Assembly (NCBI GenBank): GCA_030278955.1
Contig: JAOANR010000014.1
Span: forward strand, 18,168,068-18,232,067
Source of the DNA: Hygrophila difformis
Lineage: Eukaryota > Streptophyta > Magnoliopsida > Lamiales > Acanthaceae
Length of the DNA stretch: 64,000 nucleotides
Direction: 5' to 3'
The notes below the pieces were generated by a model that did not search any database, was not told the DNA's origin, and worked only from the letters and a program-made list of their open reading frames with translations. Positions 22,011 through 33,845 of this stretch are shown here, piece by piece. A program made the position numbers and the translations under genes. Numbering within the stretch: position 1 is the first letter of the stretch; every line of letters starts with the position of its first letter.

Positions 22011-23899
22011 TATAATTTAAATTTTTAACAGACACCTCACATTTAATATATATATATTTTTTTTAAATCTGGGTTTTCTTAACTGTAAAGGATTGTAGAG
22101 GATATGTAACTGATGTGATTTGTATGACGTGACAGTATTCATTTAATCAATTTTTTAATAAGTATTGTTGCTGTTAATTTCTTTAATGAAATTTATTATA
22201 TGTATTAGATTGGAGTCATTGTATTCATGTCAAGGACGGGTCTATTCATTGCAATTAATTCTAATATTATTTTTAAAAGAGTTATCATAGTATTAATTTA
22301 TGTCTTACCTATTTATTCGTGTTAGAGTTCTTTACATCCGGATGATTTTCGCCTTCTTTCTAAGCTATGCACTCAGTCGATTCAACTACGAGGTATTATT
22401 TTCAATCACTCTATTAATATACAAGGAATTATTCAAATGGACAAAATATGATTTCGATTTTTTTATGAATAGATGTAAACATTATAATTATTTTTTTATT
22501 CGATGATTGCATAAATTGAACATTTAAAAAATATTTCTAGAACACACCAATGTGCATGTACTTAATGTGTTTTGGATGTGTCTTTCCCTAAGTGCAATTA
22601 CTAACAGTGTATTATTTTTAATGGCTCCTCCCAAAAAAAATGTGTATTAGTTTTTTTAATAATTAAAGTTACCAAATTATTTATTCTAGCTAATGCGAAA
22701 AAAAATTATTTATTCTAACATTAATATATATATTTAAATATTTTATATAACAAATATTAATGATGATTTTTTTGTATATAATTAATGTTGTCTTATCTAT
22801 ATATTTTTTTTCCTTTATGAATGAAAATTCAATATTTTAAACATCTTAAAACAATTGTACATGAAATAACACAGTGTGTTTAACCTGAATATAATAAAGT
22901 TATTGAAATATATAATAATTGATAATAAATAGCATTTGATTTAATAAACAGTGATATATGTGTAAACTATTTTTGAAAATTGGAGATGTATATTTGATAA
23001 TAAATAGTAATGTATGTGTCAACTATTTTTGAAAATTGGAGATGTATACATCTAATGATGAATTTAATGGTTGTTTTCTATCATTACCTCTATAATTATT
23101 TTTTGTTAGTATTAATTGAATTAATTTGAATTTATTATATTGTGATAGTACTTAGTTTCTTCTTTTTTTTTAAAAAAAATAGTTCCGTTTAGTCTTGCAA
23201 ATATTAAGATTTGAACTATAATGTTCATTTTGTCCCTAGACTTTCGTGTTAAATTTCATAGTCATTGTAAATATATTTTAATATATTATTATTTAAATAT
23301 ATGTATAATATTGATATATAGTTAAAATCCACAATTCAGATATAATAAATATATATTTTATTTTTTTTATATTATATTATTATTTTATTTCTTTACATTG
23401 CATTGAACAATAAGTCGATAACATTATTTAAATTATTTCCTAATAATTGTACAATTACATTCGAAGATTCTTGAGTATATGGATAAAATTATATAAATTT
23501 GTATCAAGTACTCTAACTCTTCACAACCGATGCATTTGATGGTTTAATTTTAAGAATAGTAATATTTTTGGATATTAATTGTCTTTGTTGTTTTCCAATA
23601 GTATTATTAGATGAAAAGTTGTGCTATTATTTTTTGGAATACGGGTAAACATTATAATACTACCTTTTGGATAATTTTCCACATGAGAATATTTTGTGCG
23701 TAAAAGAATGTTTGGTATGAGATAATATAATAAAAAATTCCCTAACATGGCTTTTGTGAGGGTTTATTTAATTTGTTAGTATTGGTCTTGACATAATTGA
23801 ATGGAAAGTTGAACACTGTATATCTACTACTCATCATTTGACTAAGTGCAATTACAGCTATGCATTTTTCCTAAATAAGTTTTAATTGAGTATATTGTC
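22011..23899. other. AT-rich stretch without a gene
   Basis: No gene is supported. The only notable features are two micro-insertions (22615-22641 and 22689-22702) and a repeated phrase around ATTTTTGAAAATTGGAGATG at about 22970 and 23027. Confidence 0.5.
22689..22702 (+). mobile_element. 14-bp micro-insertion with 15-bp target duplication
   Basis: GCTAATGCGAAAAA lies between perfect copies of AAATTATTTATTCTA (22674-22688 and 22703-22717). The insert ends in an A-run like a retrotransposed RNA tail. Confidence 0.6.
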
Positions 23900-24048
23900 C
23901 CAAATGGGATGAGGACTTAGCCTAAGTGGTTAAGTCCCTTGGGCTTCCAACGGAAGGTTGGAGGTTCGATTCCCACCGGCCCCCTATCCCTCCCCTTTAT
24001 TTCCCTTTGTAATTGTGTGCCATGAGCTGGCTTATCCAAAAAAAAAAA
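23900..24048 (+). mobile_element. tRNA-derived SINE
   Basis: The ~149-bp unit is flanked by perfect 15-bp duplications ATTGAGTATATTGTC (23885-23899 and 24049-24063). It has an RNA polymerase III box A (TAGCCTAAGTGG) and a perfect box B (GGTTCGATTCC) with normal spacing, followed by a tRNA-unrelated body and an end GAGCTGGCTTATCC plus poly(A). The last nine bases match the 3' end of the LINE at 8645-10722. It is transcribed by pol III and moved by LINE enzymes in known SINE families. Confidence 0.93.
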
Positions 24049-24063
24049 ATTGAGTATATTGTC

Positions 24064-24264
24064 AGTTGCACTTTCCACCAAGGGTATGTTTGCATTGAGA
24101 GTATGTCACATCATTTAATATTTTATTCACATTTGATTTTTTATCTTACAATTTTACGCGCAATTGCTCTTTCTTCACAGTTTTCAATCGATTGCTGTTG
24201 TTCTCATTGGAAAGTTAAATTGGTGTCATCATCTAAAAGACTAAAACGGAGGTGCATCATCTTT

Positions 24265-24298
<34 letters not shown>

Positions 24299-24893
24299 AT
24301 TTGAAGTACATGCCATGGGGAAGTCCAAATATTTGGATTTTAAGGTAGGGTTAGCCCTTTTGTTATTAATAAGGGGTTCAAATCCTAAATATTTTTATTA
24401 ATGAATTTTAATTTAAATTTTTCTTATTTTTTATTAATATATCATTGTTTGTAATTTAAATTTTGATATATCTAGCATTTACTCCATTGAAGTAACTAAT
24501 AATTAATTCATAAGAACAAATCATAATCTCTATTTATCACTTATAAAATTGATTTTTCATCATTTTTAATAAGGCATATATATTGCTTAAACAAGTATGA
24601 ATATTATTAGTAAATAATTTTTCATAATATTAAATTTAAGTAAAAATTTCTCAACGAGGATCTCTTTAATATCTTTTGTAGTTTGACTACAGATTTGCCA
24701 TGTCATGCATGGATATTTTTTATCTTAAAATTTCTTTTTATTTTACATAACTCTTTTTTGGGGTAACTTAATAGAACTTATTTTTAAAACATAGATTGAT
24801 AGTGAATATTAATATGAATAAAGTAATTCTAATTTGTTTTATTTGGACATGCAATGTACACATGATTTTATTGAGGAAAAAATGTCAAATAGT
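24064..24893. other. AT-rich stretch without a gene
   Basis: I see no gene. It contains a long poly(T) run at about 24268-24295, which may be the tail of a minus-strand retroinsertion, but no matching body or duplication was found. Confidence 0.4.
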
Positions 24894-25410
24894 GTTGTAA
24901 CTTTGCTCATTTTCCAATTTTTGTCGTAAGTTCGGAGTTTTCTAATTTGGTGTCATAACTTTGCTAATAGTCTCCAAAATGGTCATATCTTGCCTTAATC
25001 AGCCACATTTGTTAATGTGACACAATATTAGTATAAATAATTAATTTAATTGTGTTATATAGGTGCCATATAGACAATAATTAGCTTTGACCTACACATG
25101 TTGATACTTTCTAAGCCATTTGATGTGTACTTGCAGAGTGAGAATGAGACCATTAAATTAAAAATAAGATTAGAAATTGTACAAATATATAGATTAAATA
25201 CAAATAATGACTATGTGCCACCTACAACTAATGACTATGTGCCACCTACATGGCATAATTAATTTTAATTATTTACACTAATTTCATGTTGCGTCAGCAA
25301 ATGTGGTTGATTAAGGCCCGGTGGGACCATTTTGGAGAGCATTAGCAAAGTTATGATACCAAATTAAAAAATCCCGAACTTATGGCACCAAATTGAAAAA
25401 TGAGTAAAGT
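24894..25410. mobile_element. Foldback element with ~160-bp inverted arms
   Basis: The left arm, about 24894-25060, matches the reverse complement of about 25250-25410 along its length (shared blocks include CATAACTTTGCTAAT and CTCCAAAATGGTC). The interior carries a short tandem repeat (TAATGACTATGTGCCACCTA, twice, about 25206-25250). The LINE starting near 25411 abuts or cuts the right end, so no target duplication can be assigned. Confidence 0.75.
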
Positions 25411-25424
25411 TGAACGTTGAAAGC

Positions 25425-27041
25425 ATGTCGAACGGTAGAAACGGTGGGAGATATGGGGTGGTCAGGTGGGATTCTGTTCAAGTGGACACGGAAAAGCTCC
25501 AACGATCGGCAGTGGCGGAAATTAGGCATCTCGATGATTTGATCAAATTTCAATGCTGGCTAGATGATGAATATCAGGAGTGCGAGGAGGTAGTATATGG
25601 GGGTGGTCGCCTACTGGTGGTGGTGTTTAAGTGTGACGAGGCTAGGGAGGTTTTTCTGGGCGACATGCGAGACATACAACTCGTAACATGGAAGAGACGA
25701 TGGGCGGAAGGTGACACAGCAAGAAAACCGATGGTATGGATATATGTATTTGGATTGCCTTACAATGTGTGGTGTGAAGAGAACTTTAAGAGGTTGACAG
25801 AAGGATGGAGTTCAATTGTTACTCTTGACAGAGACACGAAGGAGAAGAAAAGACTTGATAGAGCAAGGATGTTGGTGACACTCAATGAAGGTGCGATGGT
25901 GCCATCTCTGAGGAAGATCTCGGTAGGGAAAACTGTTCTGAACATCCGAATAGTGGCTAACTTCTGTGAAGATATGGTGATGGCGGATGAACACTGGGAG
26001 GGTGGGGTGAATTTGGATCGGAGAAAAGAGGGGGAGCCGGAGAGGGTGTCGGAGACGCCGGAGCTGATGATGAGTAGGAAATCCGGGACTAGGGTTTTTG
26101 GGGAAGTGGAACGATCTCTGGGGGAGATGCATGGGGGAGTGGAAAATTTGAAAACGGCGGCTGAGGGGTGTAAGGTAATAAATGATGGCAACGTGCATGA
26201 TCCCAATGCGAATGCATGCGTTAATGGTGGAGGGTTGGCGGGGGCTGACAGGGAAGAGGGTTGTCCCTTAATTGGATTAGCAAGTAGTGGGCTCAAGGAG
26301 GGGGAGAAAAAAAATGGGAGTGAACTGGAAATAATGGGCCCAGTAAGTTGGAGCCCAGTTGAGGGTATGGGGGTTAGCTCTGAGGCTGGAAGTTTGGCCC
26401 ATGACCCTAACACAACTGACGCCTTAGAATAAAATGGTAAGATAAACTATTCAGGGGAGACAGAGTCAAACACCAATTCAATAGTGATCTTGTCTAGGCG
26501 AAGTAGAATGGAGGGAGGGTTTCAAAGAGCGGACAGTGGAGGCGAAAATCAATGTGAATTGGCACTTCTGCCCGAACAGACGTGTTGGGAAGGAGGGAGA
26601 GCGATAGTGAGGAGGGGGCTGGGGTAGATGTTGAGGCTGATAAGGGTGGGGTAAATGAGGGTCGGTCTGGGGGGGTCGATGATGCTGAGGTGCTGCTATC
26701 TCATAGAATGAAAAGGGTTGAGGAGGCATTGAACAAGGTCCTAGCTACAAGAAAGGGGGCGAAGGGGAGAGGAAGGATTAAGGGCAATAAGGGGGGGGGG
26801 GGGGGGGGGGGGCAAAGTGAGGTTGGAGCGAGGACAGGACAAATCAACAAAGGTGAGAAACAGCGATGATTTTGCTAAATTGGAGTTCTCTACGGTGTGG
26901 TGGAATAATGGAGTGATGCTGGTGGATCAGTCGGAAATTATACAAACTATTGATCTAGCAAAAAGGTTAGGGTTGGAACTTAGAGTGGGCAGGGAGGTGG
27001 CGGTAGGGAGGATCCGGGAGGTGCTGGAGATAGGGCAGTGA
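25425..27041 (+). pseudogene. LINE ORF1 (DUF4283-like), broken
   Basis: The first ATG in the open frame is at 25425. Residues from RSAVAEIRHLDDLIKFQCWL to KRLDRARMLVTL align with ORF1 of the LINE at 40746-42938 (RSAVIEVVKLDVLIEYQNWL ... KRLDRARMLIEI), which is the DUF4283-like core. The frame stops at 26430-26432. The C-terminal part continues in other frames: 26582-26869, then 26817-27041, where DDFAKLEFSTVWWNNGVMLV corresponds to DDFANLQFMTARLKEGVRLI. The second switch occurs around a run of 22 G at 26791-26812. The protein is therefore not made in full. Confidence 0.8.
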
Positions 27042-27077
27042 ATAGGTGGGTCTGAAATTTTGGGACGTATTAATTCT

Positions 27078-30000
27078 ATGCGGTTTATCACGTGCAATTT
27101 GAGGGGTTTGAATGGGGGGGATTAGGCGTAGGGCGGTAATGAGGCTGTGTAGGAAGATCAAGCCGACAATCGCTTGTTTCCAAGAGACTAAAATGGGGGA
27201 GGTGAGAGATCAGTTGGTTAATAGACTGTGGGGGGAGGTGAGAGATCAGTTGGTTAATAGACTGTGGGGTGAGGTAGGGGGCAAATTTTTCTTTCAACCG
27301 GCGGTGGGGAATTCAGGGGGTCTGCTATTCGTCTGGGATTCAGGACAAGGTTCATTTAGTATAATTGAGAGGGAGCACCATTATATTTGGGTTAAGGGGA
27401 GGTTGGTGGGGGTGAGGGGGGAGATTAATTTGTTCTGTGTTCATGCACCGAATACTAGAAGGGAAAGGGCCCAATTATGGAATGCGCAATCTCAAAGATG
27501 CGAGACGTCCAATGGAGAGTTATGGTGTTTGGCTGGAGATTTCAATGCAGTGGGTGGGATGGATGAGAGGATAGGGGAAAGTGAGGATGTTGGGTGGATG
27601 AGGGATTTTAGGGAGTTTATTGATCAGGCGGGACTGATGGACTTACCGTTGGAGGGTGGCGTTTTTACTTGGATTGGGAGGGGGGGCCGAGCTTGCAGTA
27701 GGCTTGATAGATTCTTAGTTTCGCCGGGATGGCTGTCTTTAGATGGAGAGTTAATCCAAAAGAGAGGTGAGTCGGTCTTGTCGGATCACTATCCGGTCAT
27801 ATTGGAACATGGGATGAAGGATTGGGGACCAAAGCCTTTTCGTTTTTCTAACTATTGGTTAGAAGAGAAGGGATTTCCTGAGATGGTGAAAGAAGTGTGG
27901 AGGCGGGGAGGGCAGGTTAGGGGCTGTAGCCTGGTGGGTAAGTTAAACTGTCTGAAGAATCATATTAAGGGTTGGGACGGGTTCGGGGCGTTGGCGCTTG
28001 AGAGTAAAATTCAGAATCTGCTAAAAGAAATCAGTGAATTAGAGGAGGGTCTACAGGGATCGGGTAACACAGATGATCTGAGGGCGGATTGGCTGAACAA
28101 AAAGAGTGATTTGAAGAAGGTGTTGTTGGCCGAAGAGAGAAGGTGGATGCAAAAATCTAGAATTCAGTGGATCAAGGATGGGGATAACAATTCCAAATTT
28201 TTCCATATTGTCACGGCCATCAGGAGGCGCAGAAATAGTATTGGGATTATCAAGTCAGGCAGTATTGTGACCGATAATCCATCAGAAATAAAAGGCTTGG
28301 CATATGATCATTATCAAGCTTTATTTCGTAAGCAGCAAGAAGAAATATTCCATGCAGACAGCTTGGGTTTGGCTAGGTTGGACGAGGCGACCAAGGAAAT
28401 GATGGGCAGGGGGTTTTCTGAGGATGAAATAAGGGCGGCTGTGTGGAGCTGTAATGGGAATAAAGCCCCCGGACCGGATGGGTATAACCTCGGATTTTTC
28501 AAAAAATTTTGGGAGCTCATAAAAGAGGATATGCTGGCAGTGTTTAAGGAATTCGAAAATGGAGGCTCGTTGCCGAAGGGCGTTGGGAGATCTTTTATTA
28601 CACTAATACCAAAGGTAGAACAACCAATGGAATTTGGCGATTTTCGTCCGATCTCATTAGTAGGCAGTGTATATAAAATAGTTGCAAAAGTACTAGCACG
28701 AAGGCTAAAGGAGGCGATGGGAAGATTAGTCGGGCAGTCACAGATGGCCTACGTGCAAGGGAGACAAATTTTGGATGGAGTATTGATCGCGTCTGAAGTG
28801 ATTCACTCGACTAGAAAGGCTGGGTGTAGCGGATTTGCCATAAAACTTGACTTTGCAAAGGCGTACGACAATGTGTCGTGGGAGGCCCTGTTTCGAGTCC
28901 TGAGGGTAATGAATTTTGATGATAAATGGATTCGCTGGATAAGGGAGTGCGTGGGCTCGGCCGAGGCAGCTGTGCTGGTTAATGGAGGCTACACGAAATT
29001 TTTCAAACTTCAAAAGGGTTTGAGACAAGGTGACCCGCTCTCACCTTATTTATTTATTTTGGTTGCCGAGATCCCGAATAAAATGCTGAATATGGCGATG
29101 GAGTCTGGGCTGTTTTATGGGCTGGATGGTGGTGGTAGAGGGCGTGGGCCGGTGATCTCTCATTTACAATATGCCGATGATACAATCGTGTTTTGCAAAG
29201 GAGAACTCCAACAGGTAATCATTCTCAAGAGATTATTAAGATGTTTCACTCTAACTACAGGCTTGAGCATTAACTTTGCGAAAAGCTGTGTGTACGGGAT
29301 CAATTGTTCTCAAGAATTAGAAAGAGAGGCGGCTGCGGTGCTTGGGTGTGAAGTCTGGTGTTGGCCAATGAAATACTTAGGGATCCCAATTGGGGGGAGG
29401 AATAATGGTATTAGTGTTTGGCAACCGGTGCTAGAAAAGGTTGAGAGGAGGCTAGCAGGGTGGAAGGGGCGTCTTCTTTCACAGGCAGGTAGAATGAGTT
29501 TAATTAAGTCGGTGATTGGGAGTTTACCGTCTTATTTCTTATCTATATTCAAGATCCCTAGAGCTGTGGCAGAGCGTTTGGAGTTGCTTAAAAGGAGATT
29601 TTTTTGGAACGAGTGGGAGGGTAATAGGAAATTGCATTCAGTGGGCTGGGGGGTTATATGTAGACACAAAGAAGATGGGGGATTAAGTAGTCGGCATGTC
29701 CAGGAGGTTAACAAGGCACTAATGTTAAAATGGAGGTGGCAGTATGGAGTTGAGAGTGCTCTATGGAAGGAGGTTATTAGCAAAAAATATTATGGTGGGG
29801 AAGACCATTTGATGCCAGAACCAAAGGTAGGGGGTTCACTATGGGGTAGGATTTGTAGCACATGGGAGATTCACGGTCAGGGGGCTCCAGGGTCCAGATT
29901 TTTAATACAGGTTGGGGATGGTTCTAGAGCTCGGTTCTGGCTTGACTTTTGGGTGCGGGTAGGGGTGGCTTTGAAGGATCGATTCCCCAAACTGTATGCC

Positions 30001-31263
30001 TTGTCAGTGAATAAATCGGGGAAGGTGTTTGAGTTTAGGAAATGGAGTGGCTTTGAGTGGGAATGAGATCTAAAATTTAGGAGGCCATTGTTCGATTGGG
30101 AAGTAGGAGTTTGGAATGACTTGAGACAGTTACTTGGAACACAGAAAATGAATAGATTCATGGTGGATACTATCAAGTGGACTAATGAAGCAAATGGCAT
30201 ATTCTCAATAGCATCCTGTTGGGAAAGAATGGGGGATGACGTAGCCGTGGCGGAGAGAGGAATGTGGAGTACACTGTGGAAAATTAGGTGCCCGATGAAA
30301 GTTAAGTTACACGCATGGAAAGTTATTCATGGAGCCTTGCCGGTCCGCGATTTACTGGTTAGGAGAGGGTGTATACCTGTAACACAGAACCAATGCCCAG
30401 TTTGTGGCAGAGGCCCTGAAACAGTAGACCATTTATATTGTTGGTGTGACGGAGTTGCACAACTATGGTATAAGAGCGCGGCGTGGTTCGGAGTATCTTG
30501 GGGAATTTCAGGGCAGGCAAGCAATTTGGTGAAATGGTGGATTGGGGCCTGCCCGAAGAATGGTAAACAAGAGGCATGGAAGTTGACTGGGATGGCTGTG
30601 CTTTGGACGGTGTGGGTATGGAGGAATGCTGCAATATTCAGGGGCCAGACATTCAATAACAAAATGGTGTTGGAGGAGGTTAGATGGAGAGTTGCTATGT
30701 GGTGGCAAGCAGAATATGGGGGAATAGATATTAACCTGGCGCAACTGGAGATTAATTTTCCAGCGGGCTTCACACAAATTGGTCAAAACAAAAATAAAGT
30801 AGCAAGATTAGGATTGGCTTGGGAATGCCCGGAAAAGAGTTGGTGGAAAGTGAACACCGACGGGTCATCCCTTGGGAACCCGGGACCGGCCGGTATTGGA
30901 GGCGTGATACGGGATGATGAGGGTCGTATAATATTCATCATGTCGGATCATATTGGGTGGAAGGATTCCAATGAGGCTGAGCTTACAGCGATGAGCAGAG
31001 TCTGCAAAGCCATTGTTGATCATCATGGTTTCCCGCTGCCGAAATTAGCTTTCGAATGTGATTCTAAGAATATCGTCAGTTGGCTTAAGGACCTGAACAG
31101 TGTTCCATGGAGGTTCAAAAATTTGATGGCACCCATATGGTATGTTCTTCGCTTCGCCGGGGCTGTAACGGTACGACATGTTATGAGGGAATGTAATGAT
31201 GTCGCGGATCATTGGGCCAGGCAAGGTGCTGCGGGAGGGGAGAAGATCGAAACCTGGTTTTAA
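27078..31263 (+). pseudogene. LINE ORF2 (EN, RT, zf-RVT, RNase H), broken
   Basis: The natural ATG is at 27078 (MRFITCNLRGLNG). A run of seven G at 27114-27120 shifts the frame, and the main open frame continues from 27112 to 30066. The AP-endonuclease keeps its QETK block, GDFNAV and SDHYPV. RT has DFAKAYDNVSW and LQYADDTIVF. At 30064-30066 a TGA replaces the Trp codon present in the copy at 40.7-49.2 kb (FEWE-stop versus FEWKW). The same frame resumes to 31263 with zf-RVT and RNase H (KVNTDGSSLGNPGPAGIGG, EAELTAMSRV, MRECNDVADHWAR). A 12-residue tandem duplication lies in the endonuclease at 27196-27267. Confidence 0.88.
27196..27267 (+). repeat. 36-bp in-frame tandem duplication in the endonuclease
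   Basis: Two identical 36-bp units encode GEVRDQLVNRLW twice, just after the QETK motif. The homologous LINE at 42981 has one copy (GNILDRLVYRVW). The duplication keeps the frame. Confidence 0.9.
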
Positions 31264-31658
31264 GTGGCAAGGTATAGTTATTGGTTTTGTTGCCTTTTGC
31301 TGCCTTTTGCTGCCTGAATGCCATGGAGTGTACACGAAGTGCGAAGCTGATATAGAAGTCCTGGGTTTTGATTGTTGTGTTGCTGATTTTCTTGATTTGC
31401 TGTGTGGGAGAAATAAGGAGGTGGGCAGGTGTGGTGCCAGATTGAAATGGTGGTATTAAATCTCGAAGAACGGATGCAGATCGAATGGAAGGCTGATATG
31501 GAATAAGTGTGTTGAAGGCTATGTCTGTCTTATGTTTATGCTGGTGTTGTATGGGAAGGAAGGAATACGCCTATGTGGAAAAGATTGTGATGTAGCAAGT
31601 ATTGTATGACTTCTTGGATTGTTTCGAATAAAAGCTCATTTGCTCAAAAAAAAAAAAA

Positions 31659-32264
31659 ATACATCTACAAATAATTGATAGCCTTGAATCATTTCTTTTG
31701 TTTAAAAAATTATTTTAATATAATTAGGCAAATAGATAGTGCATTATATATATTATTTAATTTATTGAACGGCTTTTAAATATTAAGTCTAATCCATGTA
31801 ATTATAATTTAAAATACATAATATAATTGTTGTGAATTATATAATTATATTTTAATAGAGTTGAGTTATAATTTATAAATAGAATCTAATCTGGAATTCT
31901 TATTTGTCATGATGATTATTGATGCCATTATTACTTGAAATTTTGAAAGTGCATTAATAGGAGGGTCTTGCCATGGTTCATTGGACCTAATACTGTATTC
32001 ACGTTAATGAATACTATGTACTTCATTATGTTTTGATTCAAGAATATAGATAGTTGAGATGTTAAAGACTTGCCTATTGTGTTGTTACTTGAGAATGCAA
32101 CCTATTCAATCCTAAAAATAATGCAATTATAGACTATTGTATACAAAACTCTATATGTTTTGTTTAAGTTTTCATCATTCTGTATGTCTGAATTTGGATA
32201 TTTAAGTTGGCATTACTTGAATTTATGATTTTTTTAAATATTCAAACCTTTTTATTCTATTTTC
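31659..32264. other. AT-rich stretch without a gene
   Basis: I see no ORF or repeat structure here. It separates the LINE from the Helitron helicase debris and may belong to that Helitron. Confidence 0.4.
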
Positions 32265-32450
32265 TTGGAGGGTGAAGTATTGACGGGCAATATATTGTTT
32301 CCTACAAGAGTGAGAAAAATGTCCTGGAGAATGAAGTATCGACTGGAAATACATTGGTTCCGAAAAGAATGGAAAAAAAATGTCATGGAGGGAGAAGTAT
32401 TGACTGGCAGTACATTGGCCACGACAAGAATGAGAAAAAATGTCCTGGTG
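32265..32450 (+). repeat. ~60-bp tandem repeats (first cluster)
   Basis: Three full units and one partial start TGGAGGGTGAAGTATTGAC and end near AAAAATGTCC. Similar clusters occur at about 33045-33300 and 33655-33845. In the first cluster two units read in frame as EGEVLTGNILFPTRVRK and EGEVLTGSTLATTRMRK. Confidence 0.85.
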
Positions 32451-32715
32451 AAGTATTGGCTCGCGAAAGTAGTGGAGATTGAGTGTTTATTCCACAAATG
32501 ACTTTGAACTCATCTGATAATAGAAGACCGCTTAAATTTTCAAGACATCAATTTCCACTAATTTTTTGCTATGGTATGACTATCAACAAGAGCCAAAGTC
32601 AATCTCTAAAGCATGTTGGAGTGTTCATGATGGATCCAGTTTTTAGCCACGATCAGTTATATATTGCTACATCACGTGTAATAAGACGTTAGGGTGAAGG
32701 GTTAATTGTGTTATA

Positions 32716-32916
32716 CTCCCTCCGTCCCATTTGAGATGTCACATTTCTTTTGGACACTGTATTTTAGCTAGAATGAGTTATTGTGTTAAAGTGGAGTAAA
32801 TAGTTGATGTGATATTTGTTTGAAGGAGTAAAAATTTTCTAAATAAGGAAATGTCACAATTGTAGTGGGACGGACAAAAAATAAAAGATGAGACATTTGA
32901 AATGGGGCGGAGAGAG
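32716..32916. mobile_element. Stowaway MITE (201 bp) with an empty-site paralogue
   Basis: The ends CTCCCTCCGTCCCATTT and (reverse complement) CTCTCTCCGCCCCATTT are Stowaway-type inverted repeats flanked by TA (32714-32715 and 32917-32918). The duplicated unit at about 33530-33550 reads GTGTTATATAAGATA with no insert, exactly the expected pre-insertion site. The MITE therefore arrived after the surrounding duplication. Confidence 0.92.
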
Positions 32917-33845
32917 TATAAGATACATTGGGCCTTTGCACCTATTTTGAGAATTCCCTTTGTTTCTATTTTGTTGTCGTGTTTCATAACTTCTACTGGT
33001 GATATGTGGAAAAGTATTTATGGTACATGTCTAATGAATGATAGAGTGTTGGAGGGTGAACATTTGATTGGCGTAAAAATGGCAAAAATATCCTGGAGGG
33101 TGAAGTATTGAGTGGCAGTACATTGGTTCTGACAAGAGTGAGAAAAAATATCCTGGAGGGTGAAGTATTGACTTGCATTATATTGGTTCCGACAAGAATG
33201 AGAAAAAATATCCTGGGGGGAAGTATTGACTGGCAGTACATTGGCTTCGACAAGAATGGGTAAAATATCCTGGGGTGAAGTATTGACTCGCGAAAGCAGT
33301 GGAGATTGAGTGCTTATTGCACGAATGAGTTTGACCTAATTTGATTATATAATACCGCTTAAATTTTCAAGACGTCAGTTTTCACTAATTATTTGCTATG
33401 CTATGACTATCCACAAGAGCCAAGGTCAATTTCTAAAGCATGTTGGAGTGTGCATGAAGGATCCAGTTTTTAGACACGGTCAGTTATATATTGATGCATC
33501 ACGTGTAATAAAAACGTTAGGGTAAAGGGTGAATTGTGTTATATAAGATATCATTGGGCTTCTACACTCATTTGAAAAATCCAATTGTTTCTATTCAGCT
33601 GTCGTATTTCATAACTTCTCCTGTGATCTGTGGAAAAGTATTGGCAGCACATGTTTAATGATAGAGTATTGGATGATGAATTATTTACTTGCGAAAAAAC
33701 GGGAAAAAATTTCCTGGAGGTGAAACATTGATTGACAGTACATTGATTTCGACGAGAATGGAAAAATAATGTCTTTGAGTGTGAAGTATTCATTGGACAT
33801 TGGTTCCGACAAAAATAGAAAAAATGTCCCGGGGTGAAGTATTGT

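Larger units (their letters stand above)
25411..31658 (+). mobile_element. Degenerate LINE, 5'-truncated in ORF1
   Basis: This is related to the LINE at 40739-49152. It begins within ORF1, downstream of the RRM that the longer copy has, carries ORF2 with endonuclease, RT, zf-RVT and RNase H, and ends TTTGCTC plus poly(A) at 31646-31658. The 3' UTR is only about 380 bp, far shorter than the 2 kb of the other two copies. Several lesions disable it. I found no clear target duplication. Confidence 0.88.
32265..33845 (+). pseudogene. Helitron PIF1-helicase C-terminal debris, tandemly duplicated
   Basis: 32483-32692 encodes a recognisable C-terminus of the Helitron RepHel helicase: KFSRHQFPLIFCYGMTINKS, then SLKHVGV and PVFSHDQLYIATSRV, matching the family's FPxxxxFAMTINKSQGQSL...VFSHGQLYVALSRV block. 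A second, more decayed copy lies at about 33350-33520. The two copies belong to tandem units of roughly 800 bp, and a third partial unit follows. Each unit begins with a cluster of ~60-bp repeats encoding EVLTGSTL-like peptides, apparently grown from the helicase's ILTG motif. None of it can encode a working helicase. A Helitron 3' terminus on the same strand lies downstream at 34470. Confidence 0.75.

Noticed and set aside
23905..23980. A tRNA-like gene with good A and B boxes
   Set aside because: It is followed by an unrelated body and poly(A), and flanked by 15-bp direct repeats, so it is a SINE and not a functional tRNA gene.
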